Shown in pieces: positions 1-6,310 of a stretch of DNA of 15,599 nucleotides (positions are counted from its first letter, which is position 1; each line of letters begins with the position of its first letter). The notes below the pieces were generated by a model. That model searched no databases, had not been told where the DNA came from, and saw nothing but the letters and a program-made list of their open reading frames with translations. The DNA comes from DASZMX01 sp035551475 (GTDB lineage: Bacteria > Verrucomicrobiota > Verrucomicrobiia > Limisphaerales > Palsa-1400), in contig DASZMX010000062.1 of NCBI GenBank assembly GCA_035551475.1, positions 1 to 15,599 on the forward strand, given 5' to 3'. Both the position numbers and the translations under genes were made by a program.

Positions 1-2185
1 CGCCTTCGATCAACTCAAAGAGCGGTTTGTCCTGCGCGGAATAATGCTCCACGTTCAACCCCTTGCGCTCCAATTGCGTGAGCAATTCGACCACCGCTTT
101 GCTCTCGTGCAACTCGACGTGCTTGGCGCGGCGAGTATTGACGATGCGGGCCTTTTCGCCGCGCTCGATCAACGCGGTGTCGGATTCTTCGCCGAACAGC
201 TTGAGGTCAGGGTTGGCGGCCCCAAATTCGGCGAGCTGCTCCTCGGTGTGAAAGTATTGGACGGATTCGTCATTCCCATCGCGAATCTTGACCAGGTGCC
301 GGGGCAATTCGTGCGTCTCAGGATGGCGATGCTCCACATAATCGCCAAAATCGCCGCCGTGCCGACGGATCGACTGGACATATTTGTCGAGAGTTTCGAG
401 CAATTCCAGAATCTCAGCGAGCTGCGAGGTCGTCAGCTCCTTGTCATTGGCCAAGTCGCGCAGGCGCACATCCTCGCTGCCCAACTGAATGAGAATCTTG
501 TTCATCTGCGCGTCGTCATCGACGTATTCGACGCGTTTTTTGCGGGTAACCTGGTAGAGCGGCGGCTGGGCGATATACACAAAACCTTGCCGAACCAATT
601 GCGTCATTTGGCGGTAAAAAAACGTCAATAACAAAGTGCGGATGTGCGAGCCGTCCACATCGGCGTCGGTCATAATGATGATCTTATGGTAGCGCAGTTT
701 CTCCAGGTTGAACGCGCCCTCCCCTTCCCCATCGCCGATGCCCGTCCCGATGGCGGTGATCATGGTGCGGATTTCGGTGTTTTGCAGCACCTTGTCGAGC
801 CGCGCTTTCTCCACGTTGATCAATTTGCCGCGAATCGGCAGGATCGCCTGGAATTTGCGGTCGCGCCCCTGCTTGGCGGAGCCGCCGGCGGAGTCGCCCT
901 CGACGATATAAAGCTCGGTGTTCGCCGGGTCGCGATCGGAGCAATCCGCCAATTTGCCGGGCAGTCCGCCGCCCGTCAGCGCGCTCTTGCGGACGGTGTC
1001 GCGAGCCTTGCGGGCCGCCTCGCGGGCGCGCGCGGCCATCAAGCTCTTGTCAATAACTTTTTTAGCGACCGGCGGGTTCGCGTCGAAAAAGCTCATCAAG
1101 CCTTCGTACACCACCGAGGAGACGATGCCCTCAATCTCGGTGTTGACCAGCTTGACCTTCGTTTGGGATTCAAAGCGCGGGTTGGGCAGCTTGACGCTCA
1201 GCACGCAAACGAGGCCCTCGCGCACGTCGTCGCCCGAAATGGCGGGATCTTTTTCCTTCAGCAGATTGTTGGCGCGCGCGTATTGATTGATGGCGCGGGT
1301 CAAGGCCGTGCGGAATCCGGTGAGATGCGTGCCGCCGTCCGGATTGGAAATGGAATTGGCGAAGCACAGAATCTGGTCAGTGTAGCTGTCGTTGTATTGC
1401 ATCACGCAATCGACGATGACCTCCTCCTTTTGGCGTCCGAGCACAATCGGCTTGGGATGGAGCACTTCCTTGTTGCGGCCGAGCTGCTTGACAAATTCCT
1501 CGATGCCCGCCTTGTAAAAGAACGTTTCCTTTTTGTTTTCATGGCGTTCATCCGTGAGGAGGATTTCGACGCCGGGATTGAGAAAGGCGAGTTCGCGCAG
1601 GCGATGCGCCAGGAGCTCGAATTTAAACTCGGTGGTGATCGTGAAAATCTCGGCATCCGGCTTGAAGGTGATCAAAGTGCCGGTGTGCTGGGATTTGCCG
1701 ATGACTTCCAATTTGCGCTTGGTCACACCGCGCTCGAACGCCATGTAATAAACCTGCTCGTCACGGGAAACTTCGACCTTGAACCACTCCGACAAGGCAT
1801 TGACGCACTTGGCGCCGACGCCGTGCAGGCCGCCGGAATATTTGTAGGCGCCCTGGCCGAACTTGCCGCCGGCGTGGAGGTTTGTCAAAACTAATTCCAC
1901 CGCAGGCATGTTCCATTTGGGATGCATGTCCACCGGAATGCCGCGGCCATCGTCCCGAATGGAAACGGAGCCGTCCACATGCACAGCCACTTCGATGCGA
2001 TGGCAAAACCCTGCCAGGTGTTCGTCAATGGAATTGTCCAGCACCTCAAAAACGCAATGATGCAAGCCGCGTTCGTCGGGGTCGCCAATATACATGCCGG
2101 GGCGTTTTCGGACCGCTTCGAGACCCTCCAATTTATCGATTTTTGACGAGTCGTACTTCTCCACTTGCTCGGGCGCAATATTCAT
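1..2185 (-). CDS. gyrB: DNA gyrase subunit B (partial, C-terminus beyond window)
   Basis: ATPase subunit of type II topoisomerase, which with GyrA introduces negative supercoils in the cytoplasm. The reading frame is open for 728 codons from ATG at 2185 and runs off the left edge. The GHKL ATPase site is visible: E47-VLDN51, the D78-D-G-R-G82 motif and GGLHGVGA (118-125). The Toprim domain has EGDSAGGSA starting at E429 and DADVD at 507-511. After IAQPPLY the protein keeps going from about residue 550 without reaching the usual RYKGLGEMN motif by residue 728. It therefore carries a long insert in the C-terminal region, as in E. coli GyrB and unlike the roughly 640-residue Bacillus form. A weak GGAAAG lies 11 nt upstream of the start. 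The Gyr versus ParE choice rests on the overall match and the insert. Long antisense frames over this gene are shadows. Confidence 0.97.
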   Translation of the reverse strand, partial: MNIAPEQVEKYDSSKIDKLEGLEAVRKRPGMYIGDPDERGLHHCVFEVLDNSIDEHLAGFCHRIEVAVHVDGSVSIRDDGRGIPVDMHPKWNMPAVELVLTNLHAGGKFGQGAYKYSGGLHGVGAKCVNALSEWFKVEVSRDEQVYYMAFERGVTKRKLEVIGKSQHTGTLITFKPDAEIFTITTEFKFELLAHRLRELAFLNPGVEILLTDERHENKKETFFYKAGIEEFVKQLGRNKEVLHPKPIVLGRQKEEVIVDCVMQYNDSYTDQILCFANSISNPDGGTHLTGFRTALTRAINQYARANNLLKEKDPAISGDDVREGLVCVLSVKLPNPRFESQTKVKLVNTEIEGIVSSVVYEGLMSFFDANPPVAKKVIDKSLMAARAREAARKARDTVRKSALTGGGLPGKLADCSDRDPANTELYIVEGDSAGGSAKQGRDRKFQAILPIRGKLINVEKARLDKVLQNTEIRTMITAIGTGIGDGEGEGAFNLEKLRYHKIIIMTDADVDGSHIRTLLLTFFYRQMTQLVRQGFVYIAQPPLYQVTRKKRVEYVDDDAQMNKILIQLGSEDVRLRDLANDKELTTSQLAEILELLETLDKYVQSIRRHGGDFGDYVEHRHPETHELPRHLVKIRDGNDESVQYFHTEEQLAEFGAANPDLKLFGEESDTALIERGEKARIVNTRRAKHVELHESKAVVELLTQLERKGLNVEHYSAQDKPLFELIEG

Positions 2186-2236
2186 TTAAAGACAATCTTT
2201 CCGGGGCGCTATTCGCGTGCAAAACACAGTCCAAAA

Positions 2237-2265
2237 AGAGTACCGGAAAGCGCAAAAAGACACAA
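2237..2265 (-). promoter_or_regulatory. Possible gyrB promoter
   Basis: On the minus strand, TTGTGT (2265-2260) and TACTCT (2242-2237) are separated by 17 bp, in the gap between the permease gene and gyrB. Each hexamer matches the sigma70 consensus at only three of six positions, so this is weak. The correct spacing and position, about 50 nt upstream of the gyrB ATG, are the main support. It would uncouple gyrB from the metal-transport block. Confidence 0.3.
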
Positions 2266-2309
2266 CCCTTAATTTGGCAAACTTTGCGGGAAAACCGCAA
2301 TTAGTTGTG
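2261..2309. repeat. Nested inverted repeat in the permease-gyrB gap
   Basis: CACAAC (2261-2266) pairs with GTTGTG (2304-2309), and TAATT (2270-2274) pairs with AATTA (2299-2303), with a CCT bulge on one side. A smaller alternative hairpin, TTGCGG (2284-2289) with CCGCAA (2295-2300), has a five-base loop and overlaps the inner arm. Neither is followed by a T-tract on either strand, so it is not a standard intrinsic terminator. It could be a factor-assisted 3' end for the permease transcript or a protein-binding site upstream of gyrB. Its right end overlaps the weak promoter candidate. Confidence 0.4.
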
Positions 2310-2355
2310 GGCGCCGCTGAAAGCCTACCCAAGGAGTTGTGTCGAAGCCTGAGCG

Positions 2356-3186
2356 TTAAGTTTTCTTCATTTTGTCCCGCAGCTTCGCGGCAATGATGGT
2401 CAAAATCAAAGCCGCGCCCAAGGCGCAGACGATGGCGGCGCCGGTGGGGAGATCGAGGCGGTAGGAGGCAAAAAGTCCGACCATGCTGGAGATGGTGGCA
2501 GTGAGCCAGCCGATCAAGAGCAGCCAGCGCAGTTGGGAGGCGAGGAAGTTGGCGCAGACGGCGGGGACGATTAAATATGAGAACACGAGCAGGACGCCGC
2601 CGATTTGGACGAAGCTGGTCACGACCCACCCGAAGAGCGCGTAGAATAGAAAATCCCACCAGCGGACGGAAAGGCCGCGCGCCTCGGCTTTCTCCGCCTC
2701 GAAGGAAAGGGCGAGGAATTTCTTGCGGAAAATAAAATGCACGACAGCGACGGCCACATAGAGCGCGAAGGTGCGCCCGACTTGATGCGGCGAGACGAGC
2801 AGGACATCGCCGATGAGCGTGCGGCGCAATTCTTCGTTGCCCTCAGGGCTGCCGCTGAGCAGAAGAATGCCCAGGGCAGCCGCCACGACATAGACGATGC
2901 CGATCAGCGCTTCTTGCGGGACGTGATGTTTTTGGGTGCGCGTCAAGGTGAAGATGGCGGCGCCAACCAGCGTGAAGCCCAGCGAAAACGCGTAGCTTTG
3001 CCATGTGAGCGGCTCGAAATGAAGGAGGATCGCCAGGCATGTCCCAAGGGCGGCCACCTGGGCCAGCGCCAAATCGACGAAAATGATCTCGCGCCGCACG
3101 ATGTGCAGCCCAAGATACACCAGCAACCCTGGCAACAGCAGGCACGCCAGCAGCGGCCACTTCATCACGTCCAATGCTTCGGTCAT
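2356..3186 (-). CDS. ABC-3 family metal ABC transporter permease (ZnuB/TroC-like)
   Basis: Inner-membrane channel subunit of a manganese/zinc-type ABC importer, 276 residues, the usual length for ABC-3 permeases. About eight hydrophobic segments are seen, roughly at 10-28, 36-56, 63-82, 92-112, 137-154, 178-215, 220-241 and 248-268. Family-typical features are the cytoplasmic stretch FEAEKAEARGL (162-172), which should contact the ATPase, then GGVLLVFSYLIVPA (197-209 region) and DLPTGA (245-250). The start overlaps the stop of the solute-binding protein gene by ATGA, which indicates translational coupling, and GAGGAG sits 8 nt upstream. No ATPase gene follows; the next gene is gyrB after 170 bp. 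Metal specificity (Zn, Mn or Fe) cannot be told from the permease. Confidence 0.93.
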   Translation of the reverse strand: MTEALDVMKWPLLACLLLPGLLVYLGLHIVRREIIFVDLALAQVAALGTCLAILLHFEPLTWQSYAFSLGFTLVGAAIFTLTRTQKHHVPQEALIGIVYVVAAALGILLLSGSPEGNEELRRTLIGDVLLVSPHQVGRTFALYVAVAVVHFIFRKKFLALSFEAEKAEARGLSVRWWDFLFYALFGWVVTSFVQIGGVLLVFSYLIVPAVCANFLASQLRWLLLIGWLTATISSMVGLFASYRLDLPTGAAIVCALGAALILTIIAAKLRDKMKKT

Positions 3187-4100
3187 GACTTTTTCTCCTC
3201 AAAACCTTTGACCACCGATTTCACCAGAAAATCGATCCAATCCAGATACGTTTTCGTTTCGCCGGAGCCGCTGGGAAAGGAGGGAAAATCAACCACGGCG
3301 GCGCCGGTGTGGCCGGCGACGGTTTCGGCGGTTTTGCGATTCTGGTACGGCTGCACCACGATGACTTTGATGTTCTCGGCCTTCATTTTCGTAATGACTT
3401 CCGCGAGGTGCGCCGGCGTGGGAGGAATGCCGGGTTTGGGCTCCAAATAAAGATCCATCGGCAGGCCGAAACGCTGCGCGAAATAAATCCAATAGTTATG
3501 GTAGCTCACCACTTGCTTGCCTTGATACGGCGCGAGCATTTTCTGCCACTCTGCCATTTTCGCGTCGAGATCGTCGTCGAATTTTTTCAAGTTGGCCTTG
3601 AAGTAGTCGCACGACGTGGGATCGAGCTGGCAGAAGGCATTGGCGATATGTTCGGCGGCAATTTTGCCGTTCATGGGGTCGCTCATGAAATGCGGATTGC
3701 CGGCGGCATGAATGTCGCCCTGCGAACGGTCCAGCGCGCTGGGAACCTCCAATAGATGCACGCCTTCCGAGCAAAGAATGCGCCCGGGTTTGCCCACATC
3801 AAGTTTGGTGTTGCGGGCGCCTTCCAGAAGGGGCGGCAGCCAGCCCACTTCCAGTTCCGCGCCGCCTTCGATGAGCGCATCCGCGCGGTTGAGCTTCACA
3901 ATATAGCTGGGCTTGGCATCGACAAAGTGCGGGTCCTCGGTCGGTTTCCCGAGCACGGCGAGATTGATTTTATCACCGCCGATTTCCTGGGCAATGGCGC
4001 CGAAATCCCAGGTGGTGGCGACGACGTTGAGTTTGGCCTCGGCGCTGGAGACCAGCAGCGCGCCGAGGAGCGAGGCAAGAATTTTAGGAAATAGTTTCAT
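3183..4100 (-). CDS. Periplasmic metal-binding protein of ABC importer (ZnuA/TroA-like)
   Basis: Cluster A-I solute-binding protein that captures a transition metal in the periplasm and delivers it to the permease. The start is taken at ATG 4100 because it begins a clear signal peptide, MKLFPKILASLLGALLVSS, with likely cleavage after AEA. A longer frame from 4163 would add 21 residues overlapping the porin gene. There is no lipobox cysteine. The mature form has a Zn/Mn-type ligand set: H58 (EDPHF), H137 (GNPHF; H131 nearby), H201 (SYHNYW) and D271 (VVDFPSF). The conserved EPKPGIPPTPAHL segment is at 220-232. The protein is 305 residues and lacks the His-rich acidic loop of many ZnuA proteins. 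No Shine-Dalgarno is obvious; the gene starts 11 bp after the porin stop. Zinc is favoured over manganese by the three histidines, but this is inference. Confidence 0.93.
   Translation of the reverse strand: MKLFPKILASLLGALLVSSAEAKLNVVATTWDFGAIAQEIGGDKINLAVLGKPTEDPHFVDAKPSYIVKLNRADALIEGGAELEVGWLPPLLEGARNTKLDVGKPGRILCSEGVHLLEVPSALDRSQGDIHAAGNPHFMSDPMNGKIAAEHIANAFCQLDPTSCDYFKANLKKFDDDLDAKMAEWQKMLAPYQGKQVVSYHNYWIYFAQRFGLPMDLYLEPKPGIPPTPAHLAEVITKMKAENIKVIVVQPYQNRKTAETVAGHTGAAVVDFPSFPSGSGETKTYLDWIDFLVKSVVKGFEEKKS
3195..3200 (-). promoter_or_regulatory. Shine-Dalgarno site of the permease gene
   Basis: GAGGAG on the minus strand lies inside the last codons of the solute-binding protein gene, 8 nt before the permease ATG (3186-3184). 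It is the best ribosome-binding site in the transport block and fixes the permease start at the ATGA overlap. Confidence 0.7.
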
Positions 4101-4111
4101 GGCGTTAAGCG

Positions 4112-5584
4112 TTAAAATTTGTGGGCGGAATGAGAGCCGAGCAGGAATTCCAATTGCATCCACACGGAATGTTGGACGCCGATAAATTGGTCGTGATCGA
4201 AATTATATTGCAGGCGAATCTTGGAAAATTCGCTGGGATAAAAAGTAAGGACGGGCGAAACGCGCCAGCGCTCGCCGCGGGTGGGATCGGTGGGATCGAT
4301 GTAGGTGGAATTGCCCGCGGCATAATCGCCGCGCAAACCGGTGACCCAGCGCGGCGTGAAACCCCACAGGACTTGCGTGTAGCCGCCCCAGTCCAAGATG
4401 TTCTCGGCCGGCAAAGGCGTGGGGGCCGTCGGATCGGCGCCGGCGCCCATGCGCCCGTATACGCCTTCCGTCTGCCATGACACAAACGGAAAGCCGCCGG
4501 CGGCATTGGCCGGTTTCCACTTCCAGTAAAGATCAGCGCCGTACACTTCCGTGCGGCTATGCGCCCCCGTGTCGTTCGGCCCAAAAGCGCCGGACAAACC
4601 CGCCACCAGCGTCTGCGTGTCGCCCAATTCAAACGATGAAGCAACGCGCGGAGTGTAAATCAAATCCTGCGGCCCGCGCAAATCGCGGTTAACGGTGGCG
4701 CGCCCGGCAAAACGGTTCGTGCCCGTGCCGTCGTCGTCGCCAATGTTGCGGAAGTGAAAGGCCGTGCTGCCCTGTCCGTCCAGGATGCCGAGAAAGAATT
4801 CCGTGTAAAACGGCGTGGGCGCGAGCCAGGAAATTTGCGCGCCGAGATTCCGCAATCCGTCCGGGCCAAAGACGCGCTCCAAAATCACGGGCGCATCGAC
4901 AAACGCCCAGGCATGCGGGTGCTGCGCGTTGTTGCGTCCAAACGCGGCGAAGAACTGGCCGGCCTTGAGTTGCAGGTTGGCCGGCAGCGCCGTCGATTCG
5001 AGGTAGGCCTCTTCCAATTCGATGGATGTCTCGTTGTTGTTGTCGAGCTTCATCACGATATTGGCGAAGCCCTTGAAGTACGGATCAATCGCGCCATCCA
5101 GCGCAATCTCCGCATTGCGCAGGGAGAAGCCGCGTTTTTGCGGATCGTGATCGCCCAATTCCAAACGCGCCGCAGGATCAGCGGCGGTGGACCATCCTGC
5201 GTCCAGCAACGCATCGAAGCTGATATTCATATAGGCCGAGCCGGCGCGCGCGACAGTGATGGGCTGGGACGGCGACCAGGCGGTCTTGGCCGACTCGGCC
5301 ATCGCCGGGGCCGGCGCCGCGGGAGGGTTGGTACCCAATTCCGCCGCCAGGTCTTGCTCGAGTTTTTTCTGGTCCTCGGTTTTCGCGGCAGGCGCAGATG
5401 GCGCGGGCGGAGGCGTGGCGGTTTTGGTCAATTCATCCACCTTGTGTATGAGCTGGTCGATTTGCTGTTGTTGGAGCTGCACTTGTTTGCGCAATTGCTC
5501 CAATTCACTCGTCTCCTGGGCCTGGAGCAAAGTGGCGCACAGGCAAAGGGCAGAAGACCACCCTAAAATTTTTCTCAGTATCAT
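4112..5584 (-). CDS. Porin-like outer-membrane beta-barrel protein with N-terminal coiled coil
   Basis: Predicted outer-membrane protein of 490 residues. It has a signal peptide (1-22, cleavage after LQA), then a Gln-rich coiled coil at about 25-54 (heptads around SELEQLRKQVQLQQQQIDQL). A Pro/Ala-rich linker (57-97) follows, then a barrel from about residue 110 to the end. The barrel has alternating aromatic strands (for example YFKGFANIVMKL, LQLKAGQFFAAFGRNN, TEFFLGILDG) and a C-terminal Phe (HKF), the usual outer-membrane signal. Barrel strands around RNAEIALDGAIDPYFKG resemble phosphate-selective-porin-like proteins. It is encoded directly before the metal-binding protein with an 11 bp gap, so it probably lets the metal or a metal chelate across the outer membrane. 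No TonB box or plug domain is seen. The substrate is inferred from context only. GAGAAG lies 4 nt upstream of the ATG. Confidence 0.85.
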   Translation of the reverse strand: MILRKILGWSSALCLCATLLQAQETSELEQLRKQVQLQQQQIDQLIHKVDELTKTATPPPAPSAPAAKTEDQKKLEQDLAAELGTNPPAAPAPAMAESAKTAWSPSQPITVARAGSAYMNISFDALLDAGWSTAADPAARLELGDHDPQKRGFSLRNAEIALDGAIDPYFKGFANIVMKLDNNNETSIELEEAYLESTALPANLQLKAGQFFAAFGRNNAQHPHAWAFVDAPVILERVFGPDGLRNLGAQISWLAPTPFYTEFFLGILDGQGSTAFHFRNIGDDDGTGTNRFAGRATVNRDLRGPQDLIYTPRVASSFELGDTQTLVAGLSGAFGPNDTGAHSRTEVYGADLYWKWKPANAAGGFPFVSWQTEGVYGRMGAGADPTAPTPLPAENILDWGGYTQVLWGFTPRWVTGLRGDYAAGNSTYIDPTDPTRGERWRVSPVLTFYPSEFSKIRLQYNFDHDQFIGVQHSVWMQLEFLLGSHSAHKF

Positions 5585-5601
5585 ATTTCTTCTCGGTTAT
5601 A

Positions 5602-5625
5602 GGCGCCACGCGCTCGGCGCGCGCC
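5602..5625 (-). repeat. GC-rich hairpin just upstream of the porin gene
   Basis: On the minus strand GGCGC-GCGC, loop CGA, GCGC, bulge GTG, GCGCC forms a nine-pair, entirely G-C stem. It ends 17 nt before the porin ATG in the 87 bp gap after the small His-rich gene. No T-tract follows, so it is not an intrinsic terminator. It may control translation of the porin or protect the mRNA 3' piece after processing, giving different expression of the genes on either side. Confidence 0.45.
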
Positions 5626-5671
5626 CACTCATTACGGAATAACAACCATCATCCCGCAACAGGCGGAATGA

Positions 5672-5992
5672 CTACGCTGGAGAAGAAAAGGCCGCCGGAG
5701 GCGCGCGGCTGGGAGAGAAACGATAATCACGGGAGGAGGGAACGAAGAAATAGGCAAACACCGTCGGATAACTTAGGTCATACGCCCAAGGCTTTAAAAC
5801 AGGCGGCGTTTCCGACAACAGGACCTGATGCTTTTGCATCGAGGTGACAAAACAATGATGATGCTCCTGGTCCCAATCTGAATGGAACCGCTTGTGCAAA
5901 GTGGGGCTGACTGCCAGCAGGGAAGTCAGCGCGATCGAAAAAATCAGCCAGCCAGCCAGGGCCTGGCTGACCCGGGAACCGCGCGAGAACAT
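5672..5992 (-). CDS. Small His/Cys-rich membrane-anchored protein (DUF2946-like)
   Basis: A 106-residue protein, first gene of the metal-transport block. One hydrophobic segment (about 12-29) is followed by a short periplasmic domain dense in potential metal ligands: H33, H37, H44, H45, H46, C47 and H55 (LHKRFHSDW, then EHHHC, then QKHQ). The C-terminal tail contains SRAPPA. The plan of N-terminal helix, His/Cys cluster and C-terminal RAPP resembles DUF2946-type small proteins, which often sit beside copper or zinc outer-membrane receptors; that match is from memory of the family. The start at ATG 5992 is chosen because the membrane segment follows at once and AAGGG lies about 11 nt upstream; an upstream in-frame ATG at 6163 adds a non-hydrophobic, Arg-rich stretch that looks untranslated. 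A role as metal sensor, chaperone or porin partner is plausible but unproven. Confidence 0.65.
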   Translation of the reverse strand: MFSRGSRVSQALAGWLIFSIALTSLLAVSPTLHKRFHSDWDQEHHHCFVTSMQKHQVLLSETPPVLKPWAYDLSYPTVFAYFFVPSSRDYRFSPSRAPPAAFSSPA

Positions 5993-6101
5993 GGCAAACG
6001 GCCCTTGCAAGATGGCGCGAGTTAAACCAACGCGCGAAAAATGTGCAAGCTTCTTCTGACAAGAACAACCGCCAGCGCGCGCGATTCGAGGGAATCGAAG
6101 A

Positions 6102-6133
6102 TTGACAAATATCGGGCGGCGTGGCGCTATGCT
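6102..6133 (+). promoter_or_regulatory. Possible promoter for the VWA gene
   Basis: A perfect -35 hexamer TTGACA (6102-6107) is followed after 20 bp by TATGCT (6128-6133, four of six matches to -10). The spacing is longer than the usual 16-18 bp, so the pairing is uncertain. It would give a leader of about 170 nt containing the hairpin at 6158-6180. Confidence 0.33.
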
Positions 6134-6157
6134 CGAACTCTCCAATCTTAATTGGCG

Positions 6158-6180
6158 GCTCAAGGCTTCTCGCCTTGTGC
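6158..6180 (+). repeat. Hairpin in the presumed leader of the VWA gene
   Basis: GC-T-CAAGGC (6158-6166) and GCCTTG-T-GC (6172-6180) form an eight-pair stem with one T-T mismatch and a TTCTC loop. No T-run follows on either strand, so termination is unlikely. It could be a structured 5' leader element or chance. Confidence 0.35.
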
Positions 6181-6310
6181 ATCATGAATAGAAAAAAGGC
6201 GGCACGCACGACAAGTTTGCACGGCACCCACACGGTGGCCGCGCGCGTGGCCTCTTCGACGCTCCAATTAAGCTTGGTCACTGCAAAGTCACAGCCATCC
6301 CATCAGTTCC

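Larger units (their letters stand above)
5993..6310. other. Divergent intergenic region (318 bp) with several short inverted repeats
   Basis: No convincing gene is seen. The region separates the minus-strand transport block from the plus-strand VWA gene and must hold both promoters. It contains small inverted repeats: CGATTC/GAATCG (6082-6087/6092-6097), CCAAT/ATTGG (6142-6146/6151-6155), CAAGGC/GCCTTG (6161-6166/6172-6177) and CCAA/TTGG (6264-6267/6274-6277). On the minus strand TTGCAC, 16 bp, TTTAAC near 6050-6023 is a poor candidate for the transport promoter. I could not identify a clear Zur or MntR box. Confidence 0.6.

Noticed and set aside
44..631. 195-codon plus-strand frame opposite gyrB
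   Set aside because: Antisense shadow of the gyrB C-terminal insert; no domain or start signal.
644..1894. 416-codon plus-strand open frame opposite gyrB
   Set aside because: The minus-strand frame is plainly gyrB with all motifs intact; the antisense frame has no recognisable domain and follows from GC-rich codon bias.
2284..2300. Intrinsic terminator for the permease or gyrB
   Set aside because: A six-pair stem exists but there is no T-run on either strand after it.
4754..5566. 270-codon plus-strand frame opposite the porin gene
   Set aside because: Arg/Gly-rich shadow composition; the minus frame has a signal peptide, coiled coil and barrel.
5778..6281. 167-codon minus-strand frame overlapping the small His-rich gene
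   Set aside because: Different frame from the supported small protein, no signal or membrane pattern, and it fills the intergenic region with low-information residues.
5993..6310. Zur or MntR operator for the metal block
   Set aside because: No palindrome resembling known boxes could be defended by eye; only generic short inverted repeats are present.
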